Positions 1 through 10,792 of a DNA stretch of 64,000 nucleotides are shown here, in pieces. A program made the translations under genes and the position numbers. The stretch comes from an uncultured Pelagibacteraceae bacterium. GTDB taxonomy: Bacteria; Pseudomonadota; Alphaproteobacteria; Pelagibacterales; Pelagibacteraceae. Every line of letters begins with the position of its first letter. Position 1 is the first letter of the stretch. Location of the stretch: NCBI GenBank assembly GCA_902604795.1, contig CACKZV010000001.1, positions 101,748-165,747 on the forward strand. The letters are read 5' to 3'. The notes beneath the pieces are model-generated. The model saw only the letters and a program-made list of their open reading frames with translations. It did not search any database and had not been told where the DNA came from.

Positions 1-198
1 TACTTTGATATTGTAATTTTTTCCTACTTGTAAATCGTCAATCTCTGTATCTTCAGCAGTTTCAATTCTTGATATAGGTAAATGCCATAATAGGTCAAAA
101 ATTGTAAAAATTTTTTTTTTGTTAAATGAACTTAATGTTTTTTTACCAACACCTTTAATTTTATTAATAGGTGACAATAAATATTCAAAATTACTCAT
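1..198 (-). CDS. recG: ATP-dependent DNA helicase RecG, N-terminal part (truncated by window edge)
   Basis: Reverse-strand translation MSNFEYLLSPINKIKGVGKKTLSSFNKKKIFTIFDLLWHLPISRIE... matches the RecG wedge-domain start; divergent to sdhE. Confidence 0.85.
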   Translation of the reverse strand, partial: MSNFEYLLSPINKIKGVGKKTLSSFNKKKIFTIFDLLWHLPISRIETAEDTEIDDLQVGKNYNIKV

Positions 199-224
199 TA
201 AATATATATATATGTTTATAAACA

Positions 225-470
225 ATGAATTCAAACAAACAAAATTTAATTAATAAGATTATTTATAGATCTCAATATCGAGGCACAAAAGAAATGGATA
301 TATTTGTCAGTGGTTTTGTTAAATCTATTATAGATTCATTATCATTTGATGATTTAGTGGATCTAGATAAATTAGTTAATATGAATGATGAAGACATTAT
401 TAAAATTTCAAAGAGAGAAATGATGTTTATAAATAATAAAATTTTAAAACTATTGATCGACTTTAAATGA
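225..470 (+). CDS. sdhE: FAD assembly factor SdhE (succinate dehydrogenase assembly factor 2 family)
   Basis: 81 aa with IIYRSQYRGTKEMDIFVSGFV, the characteristic RxxxRGxxExD motif. Confidence 0.9.
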   Translation: MNSNKQNLINKIIYRSQYRGTKEMDIFVSGFVKSIIDSLSFDDLVDLDKLVNMNDEDIIKISKREMMFINNKILKLLIDFK

Positions 471-471
471 G

Positions 472-562
472 TGGCGGAGAGACTGGGATTCGAACCCAGG
501 AAAGAGTTGCCCCTTTGTCGGTTTTCAAGACCGATGCTTTCAACCGCTCAGCCATCTCTCCG
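472..562 (-). tRNA. tRNA-Ser(TGA), CCA encoded
   Basis: Reverse complement cggagagatggctgagcggttgaaagcatcggtcttgaaaaccgac...gggttcgaatcccagtctctccgcca; long variable arm; anticodon loop cttgaaa. Confidence 0.95.
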
Positions 563-645
563 TGTGCAAGGTTTTATTATTATTAATATATATTTCAACA
601 ATAAAATGACTTAAGTATTAAGTCAAAATATTCAGATAATTAAAA

Positions 646-1527
646 ATGAACAATAGAAATTTTAATAAAGGAGTTTTACTTACATCCTTTGGTTCTTTTT
701 GGTGGGGTTTTTTTGGTGTTATATACTTCAAATATATTTCTTTTGCAGGTCATATTGAAGTATTAATCCATAGAAGTGTTTGGACAACCTTTGTATTAAT
801 AGTTACTACTATTTTATTTTCTAAATGGAGCATTTTAAAAAAAATTTTTAATGATAAAAAAAAATTATTTATTCTATTTATTTCTGGTTTTTTAATTTTT
901 ATAAATTGGGGTGTCTGGATTTATGCTGTTAGTGTAGATAAAATAATTGATGCAAGCTTTGGGTATTTTATCATGCCTATCATAAGTGTTTTTCTAGGTA
1001 ATTTTTTTTTTAAAGAACCTATTACAAAAAAAGGAAAAATTTCGATTTTTTTAGTTATCATTTCTGTTAGTTATTTATTGATAATAGATTTTAATTCAAT
1101 TCCATGGGTAGGTTTAATTGTAGCCTTAAGTTGGAGTTTTTATAATCTATTTAGAAAAAAAATTAATGTAGAAACTGATATTGGACTCCTTATAGAGAGT
1201 TTGTATATACTTCCTTTTGTATTAATTGCATTTTATTTTATAAGTATAAATAATTATAATGATTTCAGTTTATCAAATCCCTCTTTGATGCCATTATTAA
1301 TGTTGGCAGGACCAATGACGGTGATTCCTCTTTTTTTGTATGTAAGAGGTGTTGAATTAGCAGGACTAGGACCCGCCGGAATGATTTTTTATATTACTCC
1401 TACTTTGCAATTTATTCTTGGCTTTTTTATTTATAATGAGAAATTTAATATAAATCAGTTAGTTAGTTTTATTTTAATATGGATTGCTGTATTTATATAT
1501 TTGAAAGATATTTATGAAAAAAATTAA
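646..1527 (+). CDS. rarD: EamA/RarD-family transporter
   Basis: 293 aa, about 10 hydrophobic helices; KGVLLTSFGSFWWGFFGVIYFKYI... RarD-like. Confidence 0.85.
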   Translation: MNNRNFNKGVLLTSFGSFWWGFFGVIYFKYISFAGHIEVLIHRSVWTTFVLIVTTILFSKWSILKKIFNDKKKLFILFISGFLIFINWGVWIYAVSVDKIIDASFGYFIMPIISVFLGNFFFKEPITKKGKISIFLVIISVSYLLIIDFNSIPWVGLIVALSWSFYNLFRKKINVETDIGLLIESLYILPFVLIAFYFISINNYNDFSLSNPSLMPLLMLAGPMTVIPLFLYVRGVELAGLGPAGMIFYITPTLQFILGFFIYNEKFNINQLVSFILIWIAVFIYLKDIYEKN

Positions 1528-2512
1528 AATTTATGTTTTTTTTCTTATTATTTTAATAAACTTTGAAGTCTATGCAAACGATTCTGAATTTAATGAGTGG
1601 AAGAAAAATTTTAGATTAATTGCATTAGAAAAAGGCGTGAGTTTAAAAATAATCGAAAGTACTGTTGATAAATCTATTTTTTTAAAGAATGTTATAAAAT
1701 ATGATAGATATCAACCAGAATTCTATGAAGATACCAAAACATATATTTCTAAAAGAGCTAATAATAATAAAGTAAATTCTGGTTTAAAAATTTACAAAAT
1801 TAATAAAACAAAAATTGATAAAATCACTAAAGAATTTTCTGTTGATAAGGATTTACTTTTATCACTTATGGGTATCGAAACAAACTTTGGCAATTATTTA
1901 GGTAAAATGGATATAGTCTCATCATTAGCAACTTTAAGTTATGACAAAAGAAGAAGTGAATTCTTTACATCAGAACTACTTACACTTTTAATTTTATTCG
2001 ACAAAGGAATTATAAATCCAAACAATTATTTAGGGTCATGGGCAGGAGCTTTTGGTAATTTTCAATTTATGCCTTCCACAATTAAAAATTATGCAATTGA
2101 TTACAATGAAGATGAAATTATAAATTTGAAAAATATTGAAGATTCATTTGCTTCTGCTGCTAATTATTTAAATAAGATAGGGTGGGATAATAAAACACCA
2201 TGTTTTTACAAAGTTGAACTTGTAAACGAAACACCACATAAATATCTAAATACATCAGCAAAACAAATAAAACATAAAAACAAAATATCTTATTTAAAGA
2301 AATACATTAAAAATAGTGAAAAACTTAATGACCTTGATAATTTGAAAGCTGCAATTGTGACCCCTGATTATGATATTATACCTGACGCACAAAAATTAAC
2401 TCCGGCTTATTTAGTTTTTGATAATTATGAGTTAATTTTAAAATGGAACAGATCTTTAAGATTTGCATTAGCTGTATGCACACTAAAAAACAAATTCAAA
2501 AATGCAATTTAA
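1514..2512 (+). CDS. Lytic murein transglycosylase (MltB family)
   Basis: LSLMGIETNFGNYLG...GSWAGAFGNFQFMPSTIKNYAID; signal peptide. Confidence 0.9.
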   Translation: MKKIKIYVFFLIILINFEVYANDSEFNEWKKNFRLIALEKGVSLKIIESTVDKSIFLKNVIKYDRYQPEFYEDTKTYISKRANNNKVNSGLKIYKINKTKIDKITKEFSVDKDLLLSLMGIETNFGNYLGKMDIVSSLATLSYDKRRSEFFTSELLTLLILFDKGIINPNNYLGSWAGAFGNFQFMPSTIKNYAIDYNEDEIINLKNIEDSFASAANYLNKIGWDNKTPCFYKVELVNETPHKYLNTSAKQIKHKNKISYLKKYIKNSEKLNDLDNLKAAIVTPDYDIIPDAQKLTPAYLVFDNYELILKWNRSLRFALAVCTLKNKFKNAI

Positions 2513-3329
2513 ATATATTTTATATCTATTATTTTTAACTTTATTTGCCTGTGAGCATCATTCAAAAAATATAAATATTAAAAATAAACCTGAAGATATA
2601 AAAGGTGTTGTTCAAAAAGATAAAATTAAAGTATCATCAGACAAAAATGAAAAAAGGGAAATAATTAATATTGTTTATTCTAATAAAGGTTTCGCATTAA
2701 TATATGATGAGGATATAGAAAACTCTTTGGAAAATAATTTAGATAATACATCACTAAACATATTAAGTCCTAACCTACCTACTGGTACACCTGTTAGAAT
2801 AACAAATATAATTAATGGCAAATCTTTAATGACTATTGTTAAAAATAAAGCTGTTTTGCCTGCTTTTTATAATTCAGTAATATCAAAGAGGATTGTTAGT
2901 GAATTATCAATAAATCCTAATGAACCTTATGTGTATATTGAAACTATCAATTCTAACAATTTATATGTTGCAAATGATGTAAAAACATTTGATGAAGAAA
3001 AGGAAGTTGCTAATAAAGCTCCGGTTGATGATATTATGGTTCAGAGTATAAGTTTAGAGACTGAAATTAAAGAGTCTAAGACTAATAATTTAGTAACAAA
3101 TTTTAATTATATAATTAAATTTGCAGATTTTTATTTTGAGGATTCTGCCATTATGTTAAAAAATAGGTTATTTGAAGAGCATAATATTAAGAATATTCTT
3201 ATCAAAAAGTTGTCACAAAATAATTTTAGAGTTTACAAAGGTCCTTATAAAGATTTTGAAAAATTAAAGAAAGGATTTCTTAATATCGAAAATATTGATT
3301 TCGATAGTATTGAAATAATTAAACTATGA
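2502..3329 (+). CDS. RlpA-like lipoprotein with C-terminal SPOR domain
   Basis: Lipobox LFAC; LPTGTPVRITNIINGKSLMTIV (RlpA/DPBB-like); C-terminal YIIKFADFYFEDSAIMLKNRL...RVYKGPY SPOR-like. Confidence 0.7.
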   Translation: MQFKYILYLLFLTLFACEHHSKNINIKNKPEDIKGVVQKDKIKVSSDKNEKREIINIVYSNKGFALIYDEDIENSLENNLDNTSLNILSPNLPTGTPVRITNIINGKSLMTIVKNKAVLPAFYNSVISKRIVSELSINPNEPYVYIETINSNNLYVANDVKTFDEEKEVANKAPVDDIMVQSISLETEIKESKTNNLVTNFNYIIKFADFYFEDSAIMLKNRLFEEHNIKNILIKKLSQNNFRVYKGPYKDFEKLKKGFLNIENIDFDSIEIIKL

Positions 3330-4480
3330 AAATAAAAAATTTATCATTAATTTTTATATTTTTATTTTTTTTTATAAAACCAGTTTTTGCTAATTTCGAC
3401 GTAAATGCGAGAACTGCTATTGTACAAGATTATTTATCTGAAAAAATATTGTATGAAAAGGATGCTGACCGACAAATTTTTCCTGCGTCTATGACAAAAA
3501 TTATGACTTCAATCATAGCTTTTGATTTACTTAAAAGCGGTGAATTATCTTTAGATGATAAGTTTTTAGTATCTGAGAATGCGTGGAGATTATCACAAGC
3601 AGGATATTCTTCTATGTTTATTATGGTTGGAGATGAAATATCTGTAGAAAATTTATTAAGAGGTATTATTGTTTCATCAGGCAATGATGCTTGTATTGCT
3701 CTTGCCGAGGGCATTGCTGGTACAGAGGCAGAGTTTGCTATTATGATGACTGAAAAAGCAAAAGAAATAGGTATGGAAAATACCAACTTTTCAAATTCAT
3801 CAGGTATAAATGCCCCAGACAATTTATCAACAGTCAGAGACATATTAATCATGTCTAATTACTTGATAAAAAATTACCCAAATTATTATGAATATTACAA
3901 AGAAACTGAATTTACTTGGGATAGAACAGGCGGAGACCCGATTAAGCAAGGCAATAGAAACCCTTTGCTTTATAAAAATATAGGAGTGGATGGAATAAAG
4001 ACAGGATATCTTGCATATGAAAAATATTCACTTGCATCAACAATAAAAAGAAATGATAGAAGAATAATTGCAGTTGGAAGTGGTTTTGTTTCAAAAAATG
4101 CAAGATCAAAACAGTCACTTAAACTACTAACATACGGTTTAACAAATTTTGACACAATAAAAATTGCAAAGAAAGATGAAATATTTGATGAATTAGATGT
4201 TTGGCAAGGAACACAAAAAACAATTAAATCCTATATAAATGAGGATGTTTATAAAACAATTCCAAAAGCCAAAAAAAAATATCTAAAAGTATCAGTCAAT
4301 TATCAAGGGCCATTAAAAGCTCCGATATTAAAAAATGATATAATAGGTAAAGTTAAAATATCATATAAAGATGAACAAATAGGAGAATACGATTTATTAG
4401 CATTTGAAGGTGTAAAAAGACAAAATATTTTCTCAAGGTTTATTTCATCAATAAATTTCCTTATCTGGGGTGATGTCTAA
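3326..4480 (+). CDS. dacC: D-alanyl-D-alanine carboxypeptidase (PBP5/6 type)
   Basis: PASMTKIMT (SxxK), SGNDACIALAE (SxN), DGIKTGYL (KTG). Confidence 0.95.
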   Translation: MKIKNLSLIFIFLFFFIKPVFANFDVNARTAIVQDYLSEKILYEKDADRQIFPASMTKIMTSIIAFDLLKSGELSLDDKFLVSENAWRLSQAGYSSMFIMVGDEISVENLLRGIIVSSGNDACIALAEGIAGTEAEFAIMMTEKAKEIGMENTNFSNSSGINAPDNLSTVRDILIMSNYLIKNYPNYYEYYKETEFTWDRTGGDPIKQGNRNPLLYKNIGVDGIKTGYLAYEKYSLASTIKRNDRRIIAVGSGFVSKNARSKQSLKLLTYGLTNFDTIKIAKKDEIFDELDVWQGTQKTIKSYINEDVYKTIPKAKKKYLKVSVNYQGPLKAPILKNDIIGKVKISYKDEQIGEYDLLAFEGVKRQNIFSRFISSINFLIWGDV

Positions 4481-5093
4481 ATATCCTGTTATAGTTTTTG
4501 AAGGTATAGAGGCTTCTGGTAAATCCTCTAGTTTAAAAAAAATAATTAAATATTTAAAAATGAACAAAATTAAATATGTATCCTTTAGAGAACCGGGTGG
4601 TACAAATCTATCTGAGAAATTGAGATCTTTAATGCTAAATAAAAAATCATCATTAAGCAATAAAACAGATTTATTTTTACTAATGGCATCTAGATCAGAA
4701 AATATTGATAAAATTATAAAAAAAAATTATAAAAAAAAGGTTATATTAATTGACAGATTTGTAGACTCAACATTGGCTTATCAACATTATGGAATGAAAT
4801 TTGACAAAGATTTGATTTTAAAAATGAATAATTTTTTATTAGGCAATTTAAGACCAAACTTTACTTTCTTAAGCGTTGTTAATAAAAAAAATATGCTGAA
4901 TAGACTAAAGTTGAGAAAAAATAAAAATAAATACGATAATTTTGATTATAATTTTTATAATAAAGTTCAAAGGGGTTTTTTAAAAATTGCTAATAAAAAT
5001 AAATCTAAATATCTAATTTTAGATACAAATAAAGATAGTATAAAAATAATTGAAAATAAATTAATCGATAAAATTAAGAAAATTTTAAAGTAA
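4470..5093 (+). CDS. tmk: Thymidylate kinase
   Basis: FEGIEASGKSSSLKKI P-loop; FREPGGT; DRFVDSTLAYQ. Confidence 0.95.
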   Translation: MMSKYPVIVFEGIEASGKSSSLKKIIKYLKMNKIKYVSFREPGGTNLSEKLRSLMLNKKSSLSNKTDLFLLMASRSENIDKIIKKNYKKKVILIDRFVDSTLAYQHYGMKFDKDLILKMNNFLLGNLRPNFTFLSVVNKKNMLNRLKLRKNKNKYDNFDYNFYNKVQRGFLKIANKNKSKYLILDTNKDSIKIIENKLIDKIKKILK

Positions 5094-6014
5094 ATGAGTG
5101 AGATAAGTAAAATGATTGGTCATAAGTCTCTTTTTAATGACTTTATCTATCTTGATCAGATACAAAAATTTCCCAATAAAATTTTATTAAATGGTTCAAA
5201 AGGAATAGGAAAAAAACTATTTGTAAATCACTTTTTAAATTATTTTTATTTAAAAGATAATAAAGAATCTTATAATTTAAAAAATTATGAATATAATTTG
5301 AGTAATAATATATCTAAACTTATAACTTCTAACTCACATCCCAATGTTCTCAGGATTTATAAAAAAAATGATAAAAAAATAATTGATATAGATCAAATTA
5401 GAGATATGATTCAATTTACTAATCAAACTTCATTCAATAATGATAGAAGGTTTATAATTATTGAAAATGTTAATCTATTAGGAATTAATTCTGCTAATGC
5501 TTTATTAAAATCAATTGAAGAACCTAATAACAAAATATACTTTATTTTAATCAATAATTCAGAATTTAAAACTTTGGAAACTCTTAAATCAAGATGTCTA
5601 GAATTTAAATTAAATTTATTAAATTCAGAAGTAATAGAGATTGTGAATTACCACTTTAATAATGATATATATAAAGATATTAATTTAGATTTTGTAAACA
5701 ATTATAACTCTCCATCTTTTTTAATATCATTAGTAAACTTTTTAGAAAGTAATGATTTATCAATTAAAGATAACTCTATAGAGGATTTATTGTCTTATAT
5801 AATCAAAAATAAATCATACACATCAAATGATTTTATAAAGGAATATTTAAATTTATTTATTGAACTTTTTTTCTATAAAAATATAAACATATCTAAGAAA
5901 ATTTCATTCAAAATAAAAAAATATTTTTACCTAAAGCTTTCTTTTGTTAAAAAATATAACTTAGATTTTGAGTCTTTTTTTCTAGAATTTAATGATAAAT
6001 TATTAAGTGAATAA
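5094..6014 (+). CDS. holB: DNA polymerase III delta prime subunit
   Basis: IGHKSLFNDF...; NANALLKSIEEPNNKIYFILI; follows tmk. Confidence 0.9.
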   Translation: MSEISKMIGHKSLFNDFIYLDQIQKFPNKILLNGSKGIGKKLFVNHFLNYFYLKDNKESYNLKNYEYNLSNNISKLITSNSHPNVLRIYKKNDKKIIDIDQIRDMIQFTNQTSFNNDRRFIIIENVNLLGINSANALLKSIEEPNNKIYFILINNSEFKTLETLKSRCLEFKLNLLNSEVIEIVNYHFNNDIYKDINLDFVNNYNSPSFLISLVNFLESNDLSIKDNSIEDLLSYIIKNKSYTSNDFIKEYLNLFIELFFYKNINISKKISFKIKKYFYLKLSFVKKYNLDFESFFLEFNDKLLSE

Positions 6015-7545
6015 AAATTACTACATTACAACACCAATTTATTATCCATCTGCAAAACCGCATATGGGCCATGCTTATTCAAGTATTATTGCTGATTTTT
6101 TTGCAAGATTAAAAAGAATACAAGGTTTTAAAGTTTATTTTTTAACTGGCACAGATGAGCATGGACAAAAAATACAAAGAGCTGCAGAAAAAAAAAAAAT
6201 GGATCCTTTATTATTTTGTGATGAAATTAGCAAAACCTTTAGAGATTTATCTGCTACATTAAATTTATCTAATAATGATTTCATAAGGACAACTGAGAAA
6301 AGACATTCGAAATCTGTTGAGAATCTTTGGAATATTTTAGAAAAAAAAGGTGAAATCTACCTATCCAAGTACTCAGGTTGGTATTCTGTATCAGATGAAG
6401 CATTTTACACAGAAAGTGAAATTGAAGATTTAGACGGTACTAAAAAATCAATTAGCTCAGGTTCAAAAGTAGAGTGGGTAGAAGAAGAATCTTATTTTTT
6501 TAAATTATCAAATTGGCAAGATAAATTAATTGAGTTTTATAACAAAAATCCAGATTTTATACTACCTGAAACAAGAAAAAATGAAGTTATCAGTTTTGTT
6601 AAATCAGGATTAAAAGATTTATCTGTGAGTAGAAAATCCTTTAATTGGGGTATAAAAGTTCCATCTAATAAAGACCATGTTATTTATGTTTGGTTGGATG
6701 CTTTAACAAATTATCTAAGTGCTTTAAATTACCCAAATGAAAACGATGATTTGTACAAATCTTTTTGGCCTGCGGATCTACATCTAATTGGAAAAGACAT
6801 ATTAAGATTTCATGCTATTTACTGGCCAGCTTTCTTATTGGCCGCAGATATAGAACCCCCAAAAAGAGTATTTGGTCATGGATGGATACTTTCTGGTGAT
6901 GAAAAAATGTCTAAATCCAAAGGGAACATTTTAGACCCACTTGAGATTATAGAAAATTATGGCCTAGACCCTTTAAGATATTATTTAATCAAAGAAGTTT
7001 CATTTGGTAATGATGGAAATATCTCACAAGAAAAATTAGAATCTTGTATAAATAGTGATTTAGCTAATAATTATGGAAATTTGTGTCAAAGAGTTTTGGC
7101 ATTTTGTGATAAGAATGCTAACTTAGAAGTTCCTGATATAGATAATCTAACAGAGGATGATAAGATTATATTAGATCAATACTCTAAATATTATGATGAT
7201 TTAGTAAAGTATTCAGATAATCAAGATGTAAATTCATACATAAATTTTATTGTTGAGCAACTATTTTTAGCAAATAAGTATTTTAATGATCAAGAACCCT
7301 GGAAAAAAAAGAATGATAAATTAAGGATGAATACAATTATTTATGTTTCTTTGGAACTAATAAGAAAAGTAACCATATTACTTTATCCTATTATACCATC
7401 ATCATCTCTAAAAGTTTTAGGTATATTTGGTATAAACGAAGAAAAAATTAATTTTGTAACTATAAAAGAAAACAATTATCTTAAAAAAGGTCTCAAATTG
7501 AGTAAATTAGATATCTTATTTAAAAAGATTGAAAAAAATGATTGA
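6007..7545 (+). CDS. metG: Methionyl-tRNA synthetase
   Basis: TTPIYYPSAKPHMGHAYS (HIGH-like), GDEKMSKSKGN (KMSKS). Confidence 0.97.
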   Translation: MNKNYYITTPIYYPSAKPHMGHAYSSIIADFFARLKRIQGFKVYFLTGTDEHGQKIQRAAEKKKMDPLLFCDEISKTFRDLSATLNLSNNDFIRTTEKRHSKSVENLWNILEKKGEIYLSKYSGWYSVSDEAFYTESEIEDLDGTKKSISSGSKVEWVEEESYFFKLSNWQDKLIEFYNKNPDFILPETRKNEVISFVKSGLKDLSVSRKSFNWGIKVPSNKDHVIYVWLDALTNYLSALNYPNENDDLYKSFWPADLHLIGKDILRFHAIYWPAFLLAADIEPPKRVFGHGWILSGDEKMSKSKGNILDPLEIIENYGLDPLRYYLIKEVSFGNDGNISQEKLESCINSDLANNYGNLCQRVLAFCDKNANLEVPDIDNLTEDDKIILDQYSKYYDDLVKYSDNQDVNSYINFIVEQLFLANKYFNDQEPWKKKNDKLRMNTIIYVSLELIRKVTILLYPIIPSSSLKVLGIFGINEEKINFVTIKENNYLKKGLKLSKLDILFKKIEKND

Positions 7546-8299
7546 TTCACATTGCCACCTAGATCACGAACCTTTAGCTCAAAATATTCAAGATGTTTTA
7601 TCAAGATGCAAAAAGGAAGGAATTAATAAAGTATTAACAATTTCTACAACATTAAGTGGTTTCCCAAAAATTTTGGATATTGTTAATAAAAATGAAATGA
7701 TATTTGGAACTTTTGGGATACACCCTCATGAAACAAATACTGATCAAGTTTCTAAAGATGAAATAATAACTAAAATTAAATCCAATAGTAAATTAATTGG
7801 AGTGGGAGAGACAGGTTTAGACTTTTATTACAATAATAGCGACAAAGATAAACAAATAACAAGTTTTAAAAATCATATTAATGCTGCATTAGAATTAAAT
7901 TTTCCTTTAATTGTTCATTCAAGAAATGCTGAAGATGAAACTTATGAAATATTAAAAAATTCAGACAAGAATTTAAAAATTCTGATGCATTGTTTCACAG
8001 GCTCTCATTCATTTGCTTTAAAATTAATGGAGCTTAATAGTTATTTCTCAGCCAGTGGTATTATAACATTTAAAAATAGCAACGATCTTCAAAACACTTT
8101 TAAACAGTTACCTTTAGAAAGATTACTAATTGAGACAGACAGTCCTTTTTTAGCACCAGAGCCAATGAGAGGTAAGAAAAATGAACCATCTTTTGTGAGG
8201 TATACCCTAAAAAAACTTTCAGAATTAAAAAATATTACTTCACTAGAGCTTGATAAAATAACAACACAAAATTTTAATAGATTATTTTTTAACAAATGA
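7529..8299 (+). CDS. tatD: TatD family DNase
   Basis: MIDSHCHLDH; GVGETGLDFYY; LLIETDSPFLAP. Confidence 0.93.
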   Translation: MKKMIDSHCHLDHEPLAQNIQDVLSRCKKEGINKVLTISTTLSGFPKILDIVNKNEMIFGTFGIHPHETNTDQVSKDEIITKIKSNSKLIGVGETGLDFYYNNSDKDKQITSFKNHINAALELNFPLIVHSRNAEDETYEILKNSDKNLKILMHCFTGSHSFALKLMELNSYFSASGIITFKNSNDLQNTFKQLPLERLLIETDSPFLAPEPMRGKKNEPSFVRYTLKKLSELKNITSLELDKITTQNFNRLFFNK

Positions 8300-9069
8300 C
8301 ATTAAAATTTACCATTCTAGGATGTGGTAGTTCCCTAGGTATACCTAGAATTGATGGTTATTATGGAAACTGTGATCCAAATAATAAGAAAAATGTACGT
8401 ACAAGATGCTCAGCTTTAATAAGATCTAAAAATTTAAACATACTAATTGATACTTCTCCAGATCTAAAATCTCAATTGTTAGCAAATAAAGTTAAAAATA
8501 TTGATAAAGTTTTTTATACACACGCTCATGCAGATCAAACACATGGAATTAATGAATTAAGAGTGTTCTCATTAAAAAATAAAAAAAAAATACCTATTTA
8601 TGCTGACTTAATTACAAAAAGAAGTCTTATAAATACCTTTGGTTATTGTTTTGAAGATTACAAAAATTATCCGTCAATACTTGATGCAAAAACTTTAAAG
8701 AATAAACACATATTTAATGATACAAATAGTAAGATTGTTATTAAATCATTAAAGGTTCATCATGGATCAATAAAAAGTATTTGTTATATTATTAATAAAA
8801 AATGTGCTTATGCACCTGATGTTAACTATATAAATAGTAAAGATTTAAAATATTTAAAAAATTTAAAATATTTTATTATTGATTGTTTAAGATATAATTA
8901 TCATCCAACACATTTTAATTTAGATGATGTGCTAAAATTAATAAGAATAGTTAAACCTAAGAAAACAATTCTTACAAATCTAAGTAATGAAATTGATTAT
9001 AATGAAATAAAAAAAAAATTACCCAAAAATGTAATTCCCGCACATGATGGATTAACAGTATTAATCTAA
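8296..9069 (+). CDS. MBL-fold metallohydrolase (PhnP-like)
   Basis: TILGCGSSLGIPRIDG; THAHADQTHGINELR; follows tatD. Confidence 0.85.
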   Translation: MTLKFTILGCGSSLGIPRIDGYYGNCDPNNKKNVRTRCSALIRSKNLNILIDTSPDLKSQLLANKVKNIDKVFYTHAHADQTHGINELRVFSLKNKKKIPIYADLITKRSLINTFGYCFEDYKNYPSILDAKTLKNKHIFNDTNSKIVIKSLKVHHGSIKSICYIINKKCAYAPDVNYINSKDLKYLKNLKYFIIDCLRYNYHPTHFNLDDVLKLIRIVKPKKTILTNLSNEIDYNEIKKKLPKNVIPAHDGLTVLI

Positions 9070-9609
9070 TAAACTTTCAATTTTTTTTGTAATTTTTTTT
9101 GATGTTGGGTTAGTTAAAGATGCATAAGTATCTTCAATTATACCTTCTTTATTTATTAAAATTTTATAAAAATTCCATTTTGGTACAGCAGATTTACCGT
9201 AGTTTTCTTTGGCCCATTTATATATTTCATGTGCTTTATCACCTTTTACATCAGTTATTTCAGTAAGCGGAAAGTTAATGTTAAAGTTAATCTCACAAAA
9301 TTTTTTTACTTCACTATTTACTTTTTTTTCCTGATTAAAAGAATTTGATGGTATGCCAAGCACAATCAACCCTTTATCTTTATATCTTTCCCATAACTCT
9401 TGCATATCATCATATTGTTTTGTAAATCCACAATAACTAGCAGTATTCACTACTAAAACTGGTTTACCTTTAAAGTCATTTAAATCTATTATATCGCCTG
9501 AAATACTATTTATTTTGAAGTCATAAAAAATTTTTTCATAATCAGCATGAGATGAACTTTTAAAAAAAAACATAATTATAGTTACTCCAATTATTATAAG
9601 ATTTTTCAT
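9061..9609 (-). CDS. Glutathione peroxidase (Cys type)
   Basis: GKPVLVVNTASYCGFTKQYDDMQELWERYKDKGLIVLGIPSNSFNQE; KWNFYKILI. Confidence 0.93.
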   Translation of the reverse strand: MKNLIIIGVTIIMFFFKSSSHADYEKIFYDFKINSISGDIIDLNDFKGKPVLVVNTASYCGFTKQYDDMQELWERYKDKGLIVLGIPSNSFNQEKKVNSEVKKFCEINFNINFPLTEITDVKGDKAHEIYKWAKENYGKSAVPKWNFYKILINKEGIIEDTYASLTNPTSKKITKKIESLLD

Positions 9610-9617
9610 TATTTTAA

Positions 9618-10790
9618 TTATTTATTTGGTGTAAGTAGTATTAAAAAGTACCCAAATAAAGTGGATAATAATGACCCAGTTAGAACCCCGATTTTTACAC
9701 CATCCATGTATTGCATACTTTCGGCAAATGCTAAATTTCCAACAAATAAACTCATAGTGAAACCAATTCCAGTTAAAACACCGACACCATAAAAATTGTA
9801 CCAGCTGGTATTACTAGGCATTTGGGCAATTTTTAATTTAATCGAAATGTATGAAAAAACAAAAACTCCTAATTGTTTCCCAACAAATAACCCTAAAACA
9901 ATACCTAATGGAACTTTATCTAATAATGATGAAAAAGATAAACCCTCTAAAGACACACCAGCATTTGCAAATGCAAATATAGGCATAATACCAAATGCAA
10001 CATAAGGACTAATTGCATGCTCTACTTTAATTAAAAGTGAAAAATCTTTATCTTTTTTTCTGTGAGGAATTGTCATTGCAAGTAATACACCAGCTATAGT
10101 TGCGTGAATTCCTGAGTTATGAGTAAAATCCCAAAGGAAAATTCCAACTATCAAATAAGGAAGAAATTTTTTTATGTTAAATTTATTAATAACTAACAGA
10201 ACAATAAATGCTAACAGCATCAAAGATAAATATTTAATACTTAAATCACCAGAATAAAATAGAGCTATTATAACTATTGCTCCTAAATCATCTATGATTG
10301 CTAAGGCTGTTAGAAAAACTTTTAGTGAGAGAGGCACTCTCTTACCCAATAATGACAATACACCTAATGAGAAAGCTATATCTGTAGCTGAAGGTATTGC
10401 CCAACCTTTTAATGTTTCTCCATCACCCAGGTTTATAAATACATATATTAACGCTGGAACTACCATTCCACCAACTGCTGCTATTATAGGAAGCAATGCT
10501 TGTTTAATATTAGATAGCTCTCCTTGTAAAAACTCTCTTTTAATTTCAAGTGTTACAAAAAAGAAAAAGATTGCCATTAATGCATCATTTATCCAGTGCA
10601 GAACAGAAAGTTTAAGACCAAAATTATTTATTCCAATAAATAAATACCTTTCTAAAGTTGAAAAATATAGATTTGATAGTTCAGAATTACTTATAACCAA
10701 TGCTATTACAGCTGCAAAAAGAAGCACTATTCCACTTGCCGCCTCAAGTTTAAAAAATGATGTAAAACCTTTTGTAATTTTTTGAATCAT
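9618..10790 (-). CDS. nhaA: Na+/H+ antiporter NhaA
   Basis: IPSATDIAFSLGVLSLLGKRVPLSLKVFLTALAIIDDLGAIVIIALFYS; GIHATIAGVLLAMTIP. Confidence 0.97.
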   Translation of the reverse strand: MIQKITKGFTSFFKLEAASGIVLLFAAVIALVISNSELSNLYFSTLERYLFIGINNFGLKLSVLHWINDALMAIFFFFVTLEIKREFLQGELSNIKQALLPIIAAVGGMVVPALIYVFINLGDGETLKGWAIPSATDIAFSLGVLSLLGKRVPLSLKVFLTALAIIDDLGAIVIIALFYSGDLSIKYLSLMLLAFIVLLVINKFNIKKFLPYLIVGIFLWDFTHNSGIHATIAGVLLAMTIPHRKKDKDFSLLIKVEHAISPYVAFGIMPIFAFANAGVSLEGLSFSSLLDKVPLGIVLGLFVGKQLGVFVFSYISIKLKIAQMPSNTSWYNFYGVGVLTGIGFTMSLFVGNLAFAESMQYMDGVKIGVLTGSLLSTLFGYFLILLTPNK

Positions 10791-10792
10791 AT

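Noticed and set aside
3430-3852. Minus-strand ORF of 140 aa inside dacC
   Set aside because: Antisense to a clear D-Ala-D-Ala carboxypeptidase; no recognisable domain. The same applies to the antisense ORFs inside tatD, nhaA, glpX, plsX, hppA, ribBA, glyA, pdxJ, pyrE, relA, soxA and others in the track.
4473-4480. Overlap of dacC and tmk as a possible frameshift
   Set aside because: Short stop/start overlaps are common in this window (many gene pairs) and both proteins are intact.
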